Origin: Rhodanobacteraceae bacterium
Lineage (GTDB): Bacteria > Pseudomonadota > Gammaproteobacteria > Xanthomonadales > Rhodanobacteraceae
Direction: 5' to 3'
DNA: 64,000 nt
NCBI GenBank assembly: GCA_004299555.1
Contig: SCQU01000013.1
Location: 1 to 64,000, forward strand
Shown here: piece after piece, positions 30,062 to 39,176 of the stretch
How the letters are laid out: every line of letters starts with the position of its first letter
Numbering within the stretch: the stretch's first letter is position 1
Made by a program: the position numbers and the translations under genes
Notes under the pieces: model-generated
Told to the model about the DNA's origin: nothing
Seen by the model: the letters and a program-made list of their open reading frames with translations, nothing else
Databases searched by the model: none

Positions 30062-32116
30062 ATGATCATTTGGCTCCCGGTGCTCTGGATCGCCACAGGC
30101 GTTTGCCTGTTCGCAGGCATGCATTTTCTCCGTGCGGGACACACGCAAGAAGATGTGCGGCTGTTCCACGCATTCGGCATCCTGTGCCTGGCCGTGGCCG
30201 CCTACATCGGCGTCAGCGCACTGCTGCAAGCGCCGGTCGCAGGCACCCCGTCGGTGCGGCTCGAACGCCTGCACATCACGATCCTGTGTCTGGTCTTTCC
30301 CGCGGCGGTCTGGTTCATGGCACTCTATTCGCGCTTGCAGCGGTGGCAGCCCTGGGTGCTGGCAAGCGTTGCAGTGTTTGGCGCGCTGCTCGGCCTGAAC
30401 CTGGCCGGGCCGCACAGCCTGCTGCTCGCGGAGGCACGGCCACTCGCGCCGATGGTGCTGCCATGGGGTGAACGCGTCGCCCAGATCACCGGCATCACCG
30501 CGCCACTGGCACCGGCGTTCTACGCCGCGACCCTGGGCGTTTTCTGCTGGGCCTTCTGGCGCTGCCTCGCGCTCTGGAAACGCGGTGACGCCACGCGCGC
30601 CCGGCCGTTGGCGGCCTACCTCATCCTGCAGTTGGCGGCGACCGGATACTCCGAATACACCATGCTGCGCCCACGACCCACCCTGGACTGGGATGCCCTG
30701 CCCTTCCTGGTACTCGTACTGCTGCTGAGCCGCACGCTGAATCTGGAACTGCGCAGTTACGCGGTTGCCCTGGACGCCAGCAACGCGGCGCTGCGCGAAG
30801 AAAACGGCCTGCGCGACCGCGCCGAAGCCAAGCTGCGGCAAATGGCCTACAACGACGCCATCAGCGGTTTGCCCAACCGGCACGCATTGAGCGACCGCCT
30901 GGCGGCGATCCTGGCCACGGCGCCACTTCCGCACGGCGCGCTCGTGGTCATCGACCCACAGCGGTTTGAAGTCATCAACCACGCACTCGGACACCGTACC
31001 GGCGACCTGCTGATCCGCGAACTCGGCAACCGCCTGTCGCGCGCGGTTGCCGGCAAGGAATTCGTCGCGCGTTTGAGTGGCGATGAATTTGCGGCGGTGT
31101 TGTTCGTACCGGCAACCGACGCTGCCACCGCACTGGCGCAGGCCTTGCACCGGGCCGAAGAGCTGCACGAGGCGCTCGCGCATCCGTGGCAGGTTGGCGC
31201 CAGCACATTGTCAATCAACACACACATGGGCCTGGTGATGTTCGACGAGGCCGGCGGCAATGGCGACACCTTGCTGCGGCAAGCCTACGCCGCGCTGCAC
31301 GCCGCCAAGGCCGCCGGACGCAATGAACCCACGGCTTTCACCCAGGCCATGCAGGCACAAGCCGAACGCCGGATGCGCATTGAGGTAGATCTGCACGCCG
31401 CAATCGCGAACCAGCAGCTGCACCTCGTGTACCAGCCGCAGGTCGACCGTGGCGGCAGCCTGGTTGGCGCCGAGGCGTTGCTCAGGTGGGATCATCCGGC
31501 ATACGGCACGGTCAACCCGGCAGAATTTGTCGCGATTGCCGAAGACAGCGGACAAATGCCGGCGCTGGGACTGCTGGTCCTGCGGATGGCGTTTTCCACT
31601 TTGGCGCGGCTGCCAAGCCGCGGCAGCTTCCGCTTGTCGATCAACGTCAGCCCATGGCAGCTGTTTCTCGCCGATTTTCTGGAAACCATGCAGATGGCCA
31701 TCCGCGAGGCCGCGGTGGACCCGCGCCGGGTCATGCTCGAAATCACCGAGACCGCACTCATCCACGACATACCCGATGCGGTTGCCAAGCTGCAGGCACT
31801 GGTCGCGATCGGCATCCAGGTGTCGATTGACGACTTTGGCACCGGCTACGCTTCGGTCGCGCGGCTGAAAACCCTGCCCGTACACGAACTGAAGATCGAC
31901 CAGGCTTTCATCCGCGACATGAGCGTCACCACGCCCGATCGCTTCGTCGCCGCGCTGATCGGCCTCGGCGATGCCATGCACCTGCGGGTGGTGGCCGAAG
32001 GCGTGGAACGCGAGGACCAGCGGGATGCGCTGATCCGCATGGGCTGCGATGCACTGCAAGGATACTTGATCAGCCGCCCCATCCCGGCCGACGCACTCGC
32101 GGAATGGATGCAGTGA
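30062..32116 (+). CDS. Membrane GGDEF-EAL protein, probably a c-di-GMP phosphodiesterase
   Basis: The 684-residue protein begins with about six or seven membrane helices (residues 1-235), then a short coiled segment, a GGDEF domain and a C-terminal EAL domain. The GGDEF signature is SGDEF (339-343) and the RxxD inhibitory site five residues before it is absent (AGKE), so cyclase activity is uncertain. The EAL domain looks intact: EAL at 471-473, ITETALIHD and IDDFGTGYASV with its metal ligands, and VVAEGVE. Net c-di-GMP hydrolysis is the likely output. The N-terminal membrane region resembles integral sensor modules but matches none I can name. It stands alone. Confidence 0.9.
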   Translation: MIIWLPVLWIATGVCLFAGMHFLRAGHTQEDVRLFHAFGILCLAVAAYIGVSALLQAPVAGTPSVRLERLHITILCLVFPAAVWFMALYSRLQRWQPWVLASVAVFGALLGLNLAGPHSLLLAEARPLAPMVLPWGERVAQITGITAPLAPAFYAATLGVFCWAFWRCLALWKRGDATRARPLAAYLILQLAATGYSEYTMLRPRPTLDWDALPFLVLVLLLSRTLNLELRSYAVALDASNAALREENGLRDRAEAKLRQMAYNDAISGLPNRHALSDRLAAILATAPLPHGALVVIDPQRFEVINHALGHRTGDLLIRELGNRLSRAVAGKEFVARLSGDEFAAVLFVPATDAATALAQALHRAEELHEALAHPWQVGASTLSINTHMGLVMFDEAGGNGDTLLRQAYAALHAAKAAGRNEPTAFTQAMQAQAERRMRIEVDLHAAIANQQLHLVYQPQVDRGGSLVGAEALLRWDHPAYGTVNPAEFVAIAEDSGQMPALGLLVLRMAFSTLARLPSRGSFRLSINVSPWQLFLADFLETMQMAIREAAVDPRRVMLEITETALIHDIPDAVAKLQALVAIGIQVSIDDFGTGYASVARLKTLPVHELKIDQAFIRDMSVTTPDRFVAALIGLGDAMHLRVVAEGVEREDQRDALIRMGCDALQGYLISRPIPADALAEWMQ

Positions 32117-32523
32117 CGGCACCTGCCAACGCCGCTCACCGCCAGGCCGGACCCGTTTAATTGCCTCGGCCCTCTTGACCCGTCGGCACCGTGACTGCAT
32201 ACCGCTGGGCGCATCAGCACCGCGCCATGACTAGAGTCACACGGCGCCAAGAGGAGCACGCCGTCCGTTTGGTTGCCTCCGCTCCTTTGTCGTCGAATTG
32301 GGGCGCAGATCGCTGCCACAGACGGCCGTGTCACGCAGACCCTTGTACCCGGTCCAGCCGGACATCGGCGAGTCGCTCGAAATTAATTACCTCCGTCCCC
32401 TTTTTCGCTGCTTTTTCGCGGCGCGTGTGCCATTGGTCATCGTGACCCGTCGTGATGCGCGTGGCATGCTGGCGGATGCGTGCGGGACAGGGCACGCGCC
32501 CTCGCCATCGGTGGATAGCTCGC
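32117..32523. other. Intergenic region (407 bp)
   Basis: I see no gene, riboswitch fold or strong terminator here. A T-rich patch (CCCCTTTTTCGCTGCTTTTTCG) around 32396-32417 stands out from the GC-rich background, but no stem precedes it. The promoter for the downstream peptidase is presumably within this stretch. Confidence 0.5.
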
Positions 32524-34527
32524 ATGAAGTCTGCATGCCCGGTCATCATTGCGCTGTTGTTGATCATGCCCTTCGCGAGTGCCACACCCGCCGCCGCGGG
32601 TGCCTCGCGCTACGACCCGCGCGCACTGTTCGCGCCGTTCGCCAACCAGTATCCGGTCAACCGCTATCGCGCGGCCGATGGCCAGCCCGGGCCGGACTAT
32701 TGGCAAAACCGCGCCGACTACCTGATCCACGCAACGCTCGATCCCGTGACCAAGACGCTCACCGGTACCGAGACCATCACCTATACCAACCATAGCCCAC
32801 AGGCACTCGGCTACCTGTGGCTGCAGCTCGACCAGAACCGCTACCGCGCCGATGCGCGTGCGAACTTCACCGGTGGTTCACGCGCGCCAAAGTTCGCTCA
32901 CCACACCGCGGGCGACGTGATCACCACGGTGCAGGTGGAAGCCGGCGGCAAGACCGTCGCCGCGCATTACAACGTCACAGACACCCGCATGCGCGTGGAC
33001 CTGCCGCAGGCCGTCGCGGCCAACGGCGGCCGGGTCAAGCTGCACGTCGCGTGGCACTACACGATCCCGGCCGCAAGCTTCGGCGGCCGCAACGACTGGT
33101 TGGCGACCAGGAACGGCGACATCTTCGAAATGGCCCAGTGGTACCCGCGGCTGTGCGTGTACGACGACCTGCGCGGCTGGGATACGGCGCCGTTCCTGAA
33201 CCAGGAGTTCTACCTCGAGTACGGTGATTTCGACTACCGCATCACCGTGCCGGCAAACATGCTGGTGGCGGGCTCGGGTGAACTGGTGAACCCCGCGGAA
33301 GTGCTGACCCCAACCGAACGCGCACGCCTCGCCCGGGCGCAAAACAGCGAGCAGACCGTGCTGATCCGCACGCCCGGCGAAGTCACCGATCCCGCAAGCC
33401 GGCCGCGGCAAAGCGGTATGCTGACCTGGCACTTCGTGATGCACGACACGCGCGACGTCGCCTTCGGCGCCTCCAGGGCCTACGTGTGGGACGCGGCGCG
33501 CATCGACTTGCCCGGCGGCACGCACGCCTTGGCGCAATCGGTGTACCCGGTCGAGAGCCTCGCCAGGGATGGCTGGCAAAATTCAACCCAGGCGGTGAAG
33601 TACACCGTCGAATATTTCTCGAAATACACCGGCTTCAATTACCCGTGGCCGAATGCGATCGCCGAGGCCGGCACCGTCGGCGGCATGGAATATCCGGGCA
33701 TCGTGTTTGACTGGTGGAAGGCCAGCGGCAAGGGCCTGTTCGGGCTCACCGTGCACGAAGTCGGACACTCGTGGTTCCCGATGATCGTGGGCAGCGATGA
33801 ACGCCGCGACGCCTTCATGGACGAGGGCTTCAACACCTTCGTCGATGTCATGGCGCAGGCAGCCTGGGGCCAGGCCCACGGCGGCCAGTACGCACCGAAA
33901 CAGGACGGCGAGTACGCCCCGCTGACCGGCGATCCGGCCAAGGATATCGTCACGCAGGTCTTCGACGCCCCGGACGCGCCGCCGATCCTGACGCGCGCGG
34001 ACCTGATCCCCGAGAAATTCCGTCACCCCATCACCTACTTCAAGACCGCCTACGGCCTGACCCTGCTGCGCGCGGAGATCCTCGGGCCGCAGCGGTTCGA
34101 TGCTGCGTTCCGCCAGTATGTGCACGACTGGGCATTCAAGCACCCCTCGCCGTCCGATTTCTTCCGTCTGATGGACAGCGCCGCGGGCGAAGACCTGTCG
34201 TGGTTCTGGCGCGGCTGGTTCCAGCACAACTGGAAAGTCGACCTTGCCGTCACCGGGGTCAAATACATCGGCAACGATCCCGCCAAGGGCGCACTGGTCA
34301 CGGTCGCCAATCTCGACCGGTTCGCCATGCCGGCGATGCTGAAAGTGACCTACGTCGATGGCAGCTCGACCGAGTTGCGCGTACCGGTCGCGACCTGGAT
34401 GCAGCACACGCAATTTGCGGTACCGGTCGCGGGCAGCAAGCGCATCGCCAGTGCCACCATCGACCCGGCCGGCGTGCTGCCTGACGCCGATCGCGCCAAC
34501 AATACCTTCACCATTGCGCGGCCCTGA
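32524..34527 (+). CDS. Secreted M1-family metallopeptidase
   Basis: The 667-residue protein has a signal peptide (MKSACPVIIALLLIMPFASA) and is therefore exported. The gluzincin motif HEVGH (411-415) followed after 18 residues by Glu434 gives the full HExxH-x18-E zinc site, and GGMEYPGIVF corresponds to the GxMEN exopeptidase loop of M1 aminopeptidases, with MEY in place of MEN. An N-terminal beta domain precedes the catalytic domain and a beta-sandwich follows it. The changed loop suggests substrate preference may differ from classical aminopeptidase N. The next gene, an RNB ribonuclease, starts 31 bases downstream. Confidence 0.88.
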   Translation: MKSACPVIIALLLIMPFASATPAAAGASRYDPRALFAPFANQYPVNRYRAADGQPGPDYWQNRADYLIHATLDPVTKTLTGTETITYTNHSPQALGYLWLQLDQNRYRADARANFTGGSRAPKFAHHTAGDVITTVQVEAGGKTVAAHYNVTDTRMRVDLPQAVAANGGRVKLHVAWHYTIPAASFGGRNDWLATRNGDIFEMAQWYPRLCVYDDLRGWDTAPFLNQEFYLEYGDFDYRITVPANMLVAGSGELVNPAEVLTPTERARLARAQNSEQTVLIRTPGEVTDPASRPRQSGMLTWHFVMHDTRDVAFGASRAYVWDAARIDLPGGTHALAQSVYPVESLARDGWQNSTQAVKYTVEYFSKYTGFNYPWPNAIAEAGTVGGMEYPGIVFDWWKASGKGLFGLTVHEVGHSWFPMIVGSDERRDAFMDEGFNTFVDVMAQAAWGQAHGGQYAPKQDGEYAPLTGDPAKDIVTQVFDAPDAPPILTRADLIPEKFRHPITYFKTAYGLTLLRAEILGPQRFDAAFRQYVHDWAFKHPSPSDFFRLMDSAAGEDLSWFWRGWFQHNWKVDLAVTGVKYIGNDPAKGALVTVANLDRFAMPAMLKVTYVDGSSTELRVPVATWMQHTQFAVPVAGSKRIASATIDPAGVLPDADRANNTFTIARP

Positions 34528-34558
34528 AGGCGCGCCGCCACCCGAGCCACCGACCGCC

Positions 34559-35995
34559 ATGCCGATCACCCGTCGCCTGCGGATCACCGCACCGCCCAAT
34601 CCGGTGCTGGTGGATGGCCTCGCCGCCATCCGCGAGGCACTGCACCTGCCCGACGCGTTCCCGCCCGACGTCGAAGCCGAGGCGCGCGCCGCGGCGGCAT
34701 GCGTCAGGCTGCCCGCGCTCGATCGCACCAACGTCCCGCTCGTCACGATTGATCCGCCGGACGCGATGGATCTTGATCAGGCACTGTGGCTGGAACGCAC
34801 GGCAAACGGCTTCCGCGTGTACTACGCGATCGCCGATGTCGCCGCGTTCATCGCGCCCGGCGGCGCACTCGACCGCGAGGCCAACCGGCGCGGCGAAACG
34901 CTGTACGGCATCGGCCACACCCTTCCGCTGCATCCGACGGTGCTGTCGGAAAATGCAGCCTCGCTGTTGCCGGGCCAGCTGCGCCCGGCGCTGCTGTGGA
35001 CCATCGAGCTTGATGCGGCAGGCGAAGCCACCGCGGCGCGGGTCGAGCGTGCGCGCGTACAAAGCCGCCGGCGCTACGACTACGCCAGCGTGCAGGCCGC
35101 GCTCGACGCCGGCACCGCCGAGCCGTGGTGGAGCGTGCTGCGCGAAGTCGGTCAGCTGCGCCGGCAACGCGCCGGCCGGCTGGGCGCGATCAGCCTGCCG
35201 CTGCCCGAGCAGGAAGCCACCCAGATCGACGGGCACTGGACGCTTGCCTACCGCGCGCGGCATCCGGTTGAAGACTGGAACGAGCAGATTTCGCTGCTGA
35301 CCGGCATGGCGGCGGCGGGCATCATGGTCAAGGGCAAGGTCGGCATCCTGCGTACCCTGCCCGAACCCGATCCCGCAGCCATCGCGCACCTCAGGCAGAC
35401 CGCTGCCAACCTGCACCTGCCTTGGCCAGCCGGTCGTGCCTATCCCGAATTCATCGATGCGCTCGACCCGTCCGACCCTGCGCAGGTGGCCATGCTGGTC
35501 GCCTGTACGCGGGTACTGCGCGGCGCGGGCTACGCGGCGTTCGACGGCACCCTGCCGGCGCACCCGGAGCAGTCCGCGCTCGCCGCCGAATACACCCACG
35601 CCACCGCACCGCTGCGGCGGCTGGTTGACCGCTACGCGGGCGAGGTGTGCGTGGCGCTGTGCGCGGGTCAACCCGCACCGGCCTGGGTGCTCGCAAGGCT
35701 CGGCGCGCTGCCCGCGGCCATGCGCGAATCAGGCCGCATGGCGGGCCGCTTCGAGCGCGCCACCATCGATCTTCTGGAAGCCGTGGTCCTCTCGTCACGC
35801 ATCGGCGAGACATTTCCTGGCATCGTCACCAGTCGCGCCGATGGTGATCCGCGCAGCGGCAGCGTGATGATCCACGACCCCGCCATCGAAGCCCGCGTGC
35901 ATGCCGGGCGCGACCTGCCGCTCGGCGCACGCGTGACGCTGCGCCTGGCCGCCGCCGACCCGGCGCAACGGCGCGTCGCGTTTCAGCTCGCCTGA
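34559..35995 (+). CDS. RNB-domain exoribonuclease (RNase II-like)
   Basis: The 478-residue protein is built around an RNB 3'-5' exoribonuclease domain. The active-site segment reads IDPPDAMDLDQAL: Asp65, Asp71 and Asp73 align with three of the four metal-binding aspartates of RNase II, but the fourth is Gln74. This IDPP...DLDQ form is one I associate with a shorter RNB subfamily also found in actinobacteria, so it may be a subfamily trait rather than damage. Clear cold-shock and S1 RNA-binding domains are missing, and the protein is shorter than RNase II (about 640) or RNase R (about 800). It lies 31 bases after the peptidase gene and 6 bases before a small membrane protein gene. Confidence 0.85.
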   Translation: MPITRRLRITAPPNPVLVDGLAAIREALHLPDAFPPDVEAEARAAAACVRLPALDRTNVPLVTIDPPDAMDLDQALWLERTANGFRVYYAIADVAAFIAPGGALDREANRRGETLYGIGHTLPLHPTVLSENAASLLPGQLRPALLWTIELDAAGEATAARVERARVQSRRRYDYASVQAALDAGTAEPWWSVLREVGQLRRQRAGRLGAISLPLPEQEATQIDGHWTLAYRARHPVEDWNEQISLLTGMAAAGIMVKGKVGILRTLPEPDPAAIAHLRQTAANLHLPWPAGRAYPEFIDALDPSDPAQVAMLVACTRVLRGAGYAAFDGTLPAHPEQSALAAEYTHATAPLRRLVDRYAGEVCVALCAGQPAPAWVLARLGALPAAMRESGRMAGRFERATIDLLEAVVLSSRIGETFPGIVTSRADGDPRSGSVMIHDPAIEARVHAGRDLPLGARVTLRLAAADPAQRRVAFQLA

Positions 35996-36001
35996 CCCGC
36001 C

Positions 36002-36202
36002 ATGGGCACCGCCACCCTCCTGTGGGGCATGGTCTTCAGCGCGATCGGCGCCGGCTATTTCATTTACGGCAAGCGCCAGACATCGATTGCGGCGATGCTG
36101 TGCGGCATCGCACTGGTGGTGTATCCGTGGTTCGTCACCAGCGCGTGGCTGACCGTCATCATCGGCGTCGTGCTGATGGCAATTCCCTATCTCGTCCGCT
36201 AG
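36002..36202 (+). CDS. Small two-helix membrane protein (66 aa)
   Basis: The peptide has two hydrophobic helices (about residues 5-22 and 30-64, the second possibly broken around FVTSAW) separated by a short basic loop GKRQTS. The gene begins 6 bases after the RNB ribonuclease stop, so co-translation is likely. Homologues of this kind are sometimes annotated as amino acid transport-related proteins, with no evidence visible here. Function unknown. Confidence 0.7.
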   Translation: MGTATLLWGMVFSAIGAGYFIYGKRQTSIAAMLCGIALVVYPWFVTSAWLTVIIGVVLMAIPYLVR

Positions 36203-36275
36203 GCGCCGCCTTCACACGTTGCCACCACCCATCGCGTTACGCTGCGGGCTTTCGCATTCGTGTGGAGACATCACC

Positions 36276-37247
36276 ATGCAATACCGCCGCCTCGGATCAT
36301 CCGGGTTGCAACTTTCCGCCTTGTCACTCGGTTCGTGGGTGACCTTTGGCCGTCAGGTCGATATGGCGAAGGCGCGCGACCTGCTGGCCTGCGCGTTTGA
36401 CCACGGGGTCAACTATTTCGACAGTTCGGAAACCTACGCCGCGGGGCAGGCCGAAACCATCCTCGGCGAAGCCCTGCACGCGCTGCGCTTTCCGCGCGAT
36501 GCCTACTGCGTGTCGAGCAAGGTGTTCTTCGGTGCGGTGACCGATCCCAAACCTACCCAGAAGGGCCTGTCGCGCAAACACGTCACCGAAGCCTGCCACC
36601 AGGCGCTGCAGCGCCTCAAGGTCGACTATCTGGATTGCTACTTCTGCCACCGGCCCGATCCCGACACACCGGTCGCCGAGACGGTGTGGGCGATGGACAC
36701 CCTGATCCGTCAGGGCAAGGTGCTGTACTGGGGCACCAGCGAGTGGCCGGTCGAGGCGATTCTCGAGGCGCACGCCGTGGCGGAACGGCACCACCTGCAC
36801 GCCCCCACGATGGAGCAGCCGCAATACAACCTGTTGCACCGCGAACGGGTGGAAGCCGAATATGCCCCGCTCTACAGCCAATTTGGCATGGGCACCACGA
36901 TCTGGTCGCCGCTGGCATCGGGCCTCTTGACCGGAAAATACGCGCACGGCGTACCCGCCGGGTCGCGCTTCACGCTGCCCGGCTACGAATGGCTGCGGCA
37001 ACGTTACGACCTCGCACCGGGCAGTGCCGACATGACGCGCGTCGCTGCCATGTCACGCATCGCCCACGACCTCGGCGCGGCGCCGGCGCCATTCGCGATC
37101 GCGTGGTGCCTCAAGAACCCCCACGTCTCGACCGTGATGCTGGGAGCAACGCGCCGCGAGCAGCTGGAGGAAAACCTGACCGCGCTCGATGTGGTCGACA
37201 AGCTGGGCGACGCCACCATGCAGCGCATCGACGCCGCGCTCGCGTGA
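36276..37247 (+). CDS. Aldo/keto reductase, KCNAB/YghZ-like
   Basis: The 323-residue NADPH-dependent oxidoreductase has the family features MQYRRLGSSGLQLSALSLG at the start, the catalytic Asp-Tyr pair in FDSSETYAAG, Lys in VSSKVFF, and KVDYLDCYFCHRPD. The QPQYNLLHRERVE segment and overall length match the bacterial relatives of voltage-gated potassium channel beta subunits (YghZ group). The ATG at 36276 has GGAG about 10 bases upstream; 19 further in-frame residues upstream are not conserved-looking. It converges with the DUF455 gene. Physiological substrate unknown. Confidence 0.9.
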   Translation: MQYRRLGSSGLQLSALSLGSWVTFGRQVDMAKARDLLACAFDHGVNYFDSSETYAAGQAETILGEALHALRFPRDAYCVSSKVFFGAVTDPKPTQKGLSRKHVTEACHQALQRLKVDYLDCYFCHRPDPDTPVAETVWAMDTLIRQGKVLYWGTSEWPVEAILEAHAVAERHHLHAPTMEQPQYNLLHRERVEAEYAPLYSQFGMGTTIWSPLASGLLTGKYAHGVPAGSRFTLPGYEWLRQRYDLAPGSADMTRVAAMSRIAHDLGAAPAPFAIAWCLKNPHVSTVMLGATRREQLEENLTALDVVDKLGDATMQRIDAALA

Positions 37248-37254
37248 CAGCACA

Positions 37255-37274
37255 CCGCAGGCTCTAGCCTGCGG
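37255..37274. terminator. Candidate bidirectional terminator hairpin
   Basis: CCGCAGGC and GCCTGCGG form a perfect 8-base stem with a TCTA loop between the convergent aldo/keto reductase and DUF455 genes, overlapping the last codons of the latter. There is no T-run, so termination strength is uncertain. Confidence 0.45.
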
Positions 37275-38064
37275 CGCCAAGGTCCGCCAGTTCTGCGGCG
37301 TTGAACCTTGCGGCGCGCCGTGCATCGAGGTTGAACGGGCCGCGCAGGCCGGCCGGCACGTATCTGGCCAGCAATTCCGCAAAGGTCGTGTCCGGATCGC
37401 GGCCCTCGCGTTCGCAGCACCAGCGGAACCAGCGGGTACCCGCGGCGACGTGCTGGATCTCCTCACGCAGGATGACTTCAAGGATATTGGCGGTGACGCC
37501 ATCGCCCACCATACGCAAACGCCTGATCATGCCGGGGGTCACATCCAGCCCGCGCGCTTCGAGCACGCGCGGCACCATGGCCATGCGCGCACGGCACGAA
37601 TCGGCCGTTTTGACGGCCATTTGCCACAGGCCATTGTGGGCATCGAAGTCGCCATACGCGTGACCGAGCCGGGCGAGGCGCGCGGCGAGCATGGTGAAGT
37701 GACGGGCCTCGTCACGCGCCACCGACGCCCAGTCGCGGTAGTAGTCGTCCGGCATGCCGCGAAACCGGTACACCGCGTCCCACGCGAGGTTGATCGCGTT
37801 GAATTCGATGTGCGCGATCGCATGGACCAGCGCAGCCTGGCCTTCGGCGCTGCCAAGACCGCGCCGCGGCACCGCGCGCGGCATGACCAGCCGCGGGCGC
37901 AGCGGGCGCCCCGGAGCGCCGATGGGCGCCGGCTGGACGCCGTCAGCCGCCAACGACAGCGCACCGGCGCGCAGGTCCGCGAACGCCTCGCACGTCAAGG
38001 CAACCTTGTCCTCCGGCGCCGCGCAGTCGATGCACCGCTTGGCCGCTTGCATCAGCGTGTTCAT
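37264..38064 (-). CDS. DUF455 family ferritin-like protein
   Basis: The 266-residue protein matches the DUF455 family. Glu and His residues sit in helical motifs typical of ferritin-like di-metal proteins: HIEFNAINLAWDAVYRF, DEARHFTMLAARL and REEIQHVAAGTRWF. This pattern predicts a carboxylate-bridged di-iron centre and oxidoreductase or hydroxylase-type chemistry, but no reaction is established for the family. Its start overlaps the stop of the DUF2235 gene (ATGA at 38061-38064), so the two are co-translated. Confidence 0.85.
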   Translation of the reverse strand: MNTLMQAAKRCIDCAAPEDKVALTCEAFADLRAGALSLAADGVQPAPIGAPGRPLRPRLVMPRAVPRRGLGSAEGQAALVHAIAHIEFNAINLAWDAVYRFRGMPDDYYRDWASVARDEARHFTMLAARLARLGHAYGDFDAHNGLWQMAVKTADSCRARMAMVPRVLEARGLDVTPGMIRRLRMVGDGVTANILEVILREEIQHVAAGTRWFRWCCEREGRDPDTTFAELLARYVPAGLRGPFNLDARRAARFNAAELADLGAAG

Positions 38065-39170
38065 GCCACGCTGCCGGAACCGTTTTCAATCAGGCCTGCG
38101 TCCAGGGCCACCTGCAACGACGCCGGGCGGTAGCCGGGCGTCGTGTACCACTTCATCCACACCGACGGGTCGATGGTTTCATTGACCCCACCACCCAGAA
38201 CACGATCGAAGCGCGGGCTGAAAAGCTTGTAGAGCCCGTACATGAACGTCTTCCACGACGGGTTCGGGGTATCGAGTTCGGCCCCCGGTGCGGGAACGAA
38301 CGCCGTGGTGAACGCAAGCCCCGTCGCGACCGCCTTGGCCTGCATCCACGCGAGGGTAATATCCGAAAGCGTATCGGGGCGGTGGCCTGCGCCGTCGGTG
38401 AGCTCGCCACCACCGACGTCCGAGTGCGCGCCGACAAACCAACGCTGCTCGACGCGCAGCGTCGCATCGCCGGGCGGCACGCGGGTCCACCGGGTTGGCT
38501 TGAATGCGGCACGGTGCTCGTCCAACGCCAGCGCCTGGCAGGCGTTGCGCACGTTGGCGCTCAAGGCCGTGTCATGGAACGCATAGCGTTTGCGGGCGTA
38601 GGGAAACCATGCCCCCACCGCGGGAATGCCAAGTGCACCCACCGTTTCCCACACACCGATGAAATGGATGGGAATGGCAATGGAGTGTTGCGCCCGGAAC
38701 GCCACCGCCTGCGGATCGGCGTAGGCGAGGTTGCGCTGATAGAACTTGTACGCCGCGGCGACCATCTTGCGGGTGACCTGGCCCCCGGCATCGCGTTTCA
38801 GCAGGCCGCAGTGATGCACCAGTCCCGACAGGCTGCGCACCGCGTACGCACCCCGGCTGAAACCGAACAACCACACCTCATCACCCGGCTGCCAGTTGGA
38901 CGCGAGCCACCGGTAACCTTGCTTGACCAGATCGGCAAGCCCGAGCCCGAACGCGCCACCGAGCAGGTGCGCGAGGCCGGGTTTGACACCGACGCCCGGA
39001 AGGTACGCACACAGCTGCCGCGCGCCCGCCGCTGAGCGCGGCGCAATCAAGCGGTACAGGCGTTCAACGTTGGTATCGGTGGCCGCGCGGCTCCAGGTGC
39101 CATCCAGCAGCACCACCAGCTTGCGCGAGGACGCCGCATCCGGCACACCATCGCCTACCGCGGCAGCCAT
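38061..39170 (-). CDS. DUF2235 family alpha/beta-hydrolase-like protein
   Basis: The 369-residue protein starts with the DUF2235 strand KLVVLLDGTWS and has the nucleophile elbow GFSRGAYAVRSL (Ser105), followed by HFIGVWETVGALG and VGAHSDVGGG, the remaining catalytic segments of the family. Members include phospholipase-type type VI secretion effectors (Tle families), but many are cytoplasmic and unassigned. No secretion genes, VgrG or immunity lipoprotein lie nearby, so a toxin role is not supported here. It overlaps the DUF455 gene by four bases and lies 6 bases after purF, so read-through from the purF transcript is possible. Confidence 0.85.
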   Translation of the reverse strand: MAAAVGDGVPDAASSRKLVVLLDGTWSRAATDTNVERLYRLIAPRSAAGARQLCAYLPGVGVKPGLAHLLGGAFGLGLADLVKQGYRWLASNWQPGDEVWLFGFSRGAYAVRSLSGLVHHCGLLKRDAGGQVTRKMVAAAYKFYQRNLAYADPQAVAFRAQHSIAIPIHFIGVWETVGALGIPAVGAWFPYARKRYAFHDTALSANVRNACQALALDEHRAAFKPTRWTRVPPGDATLRVEQRWFVGAHSDVGGGELTDGAGHRPDTLSDITLAWMQAKAVATGLAFTTAFVPAPGAELDTPNPSWKTFMYGLYKLFSPRFDRVLGGGVNETIDPSVWMKWYTTPGYRPASLQVALDAGLIENGSGSVA

Positions 39171-39176
39171 CGCGGC

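Noticed and set aside
38061-39170. DUF2235 protein as a type VI secretion lipase effector
   Set aside because: No VgrG, PAAR, adaptor or immunity gene is near; the partner is a ferritin-like protein instead.
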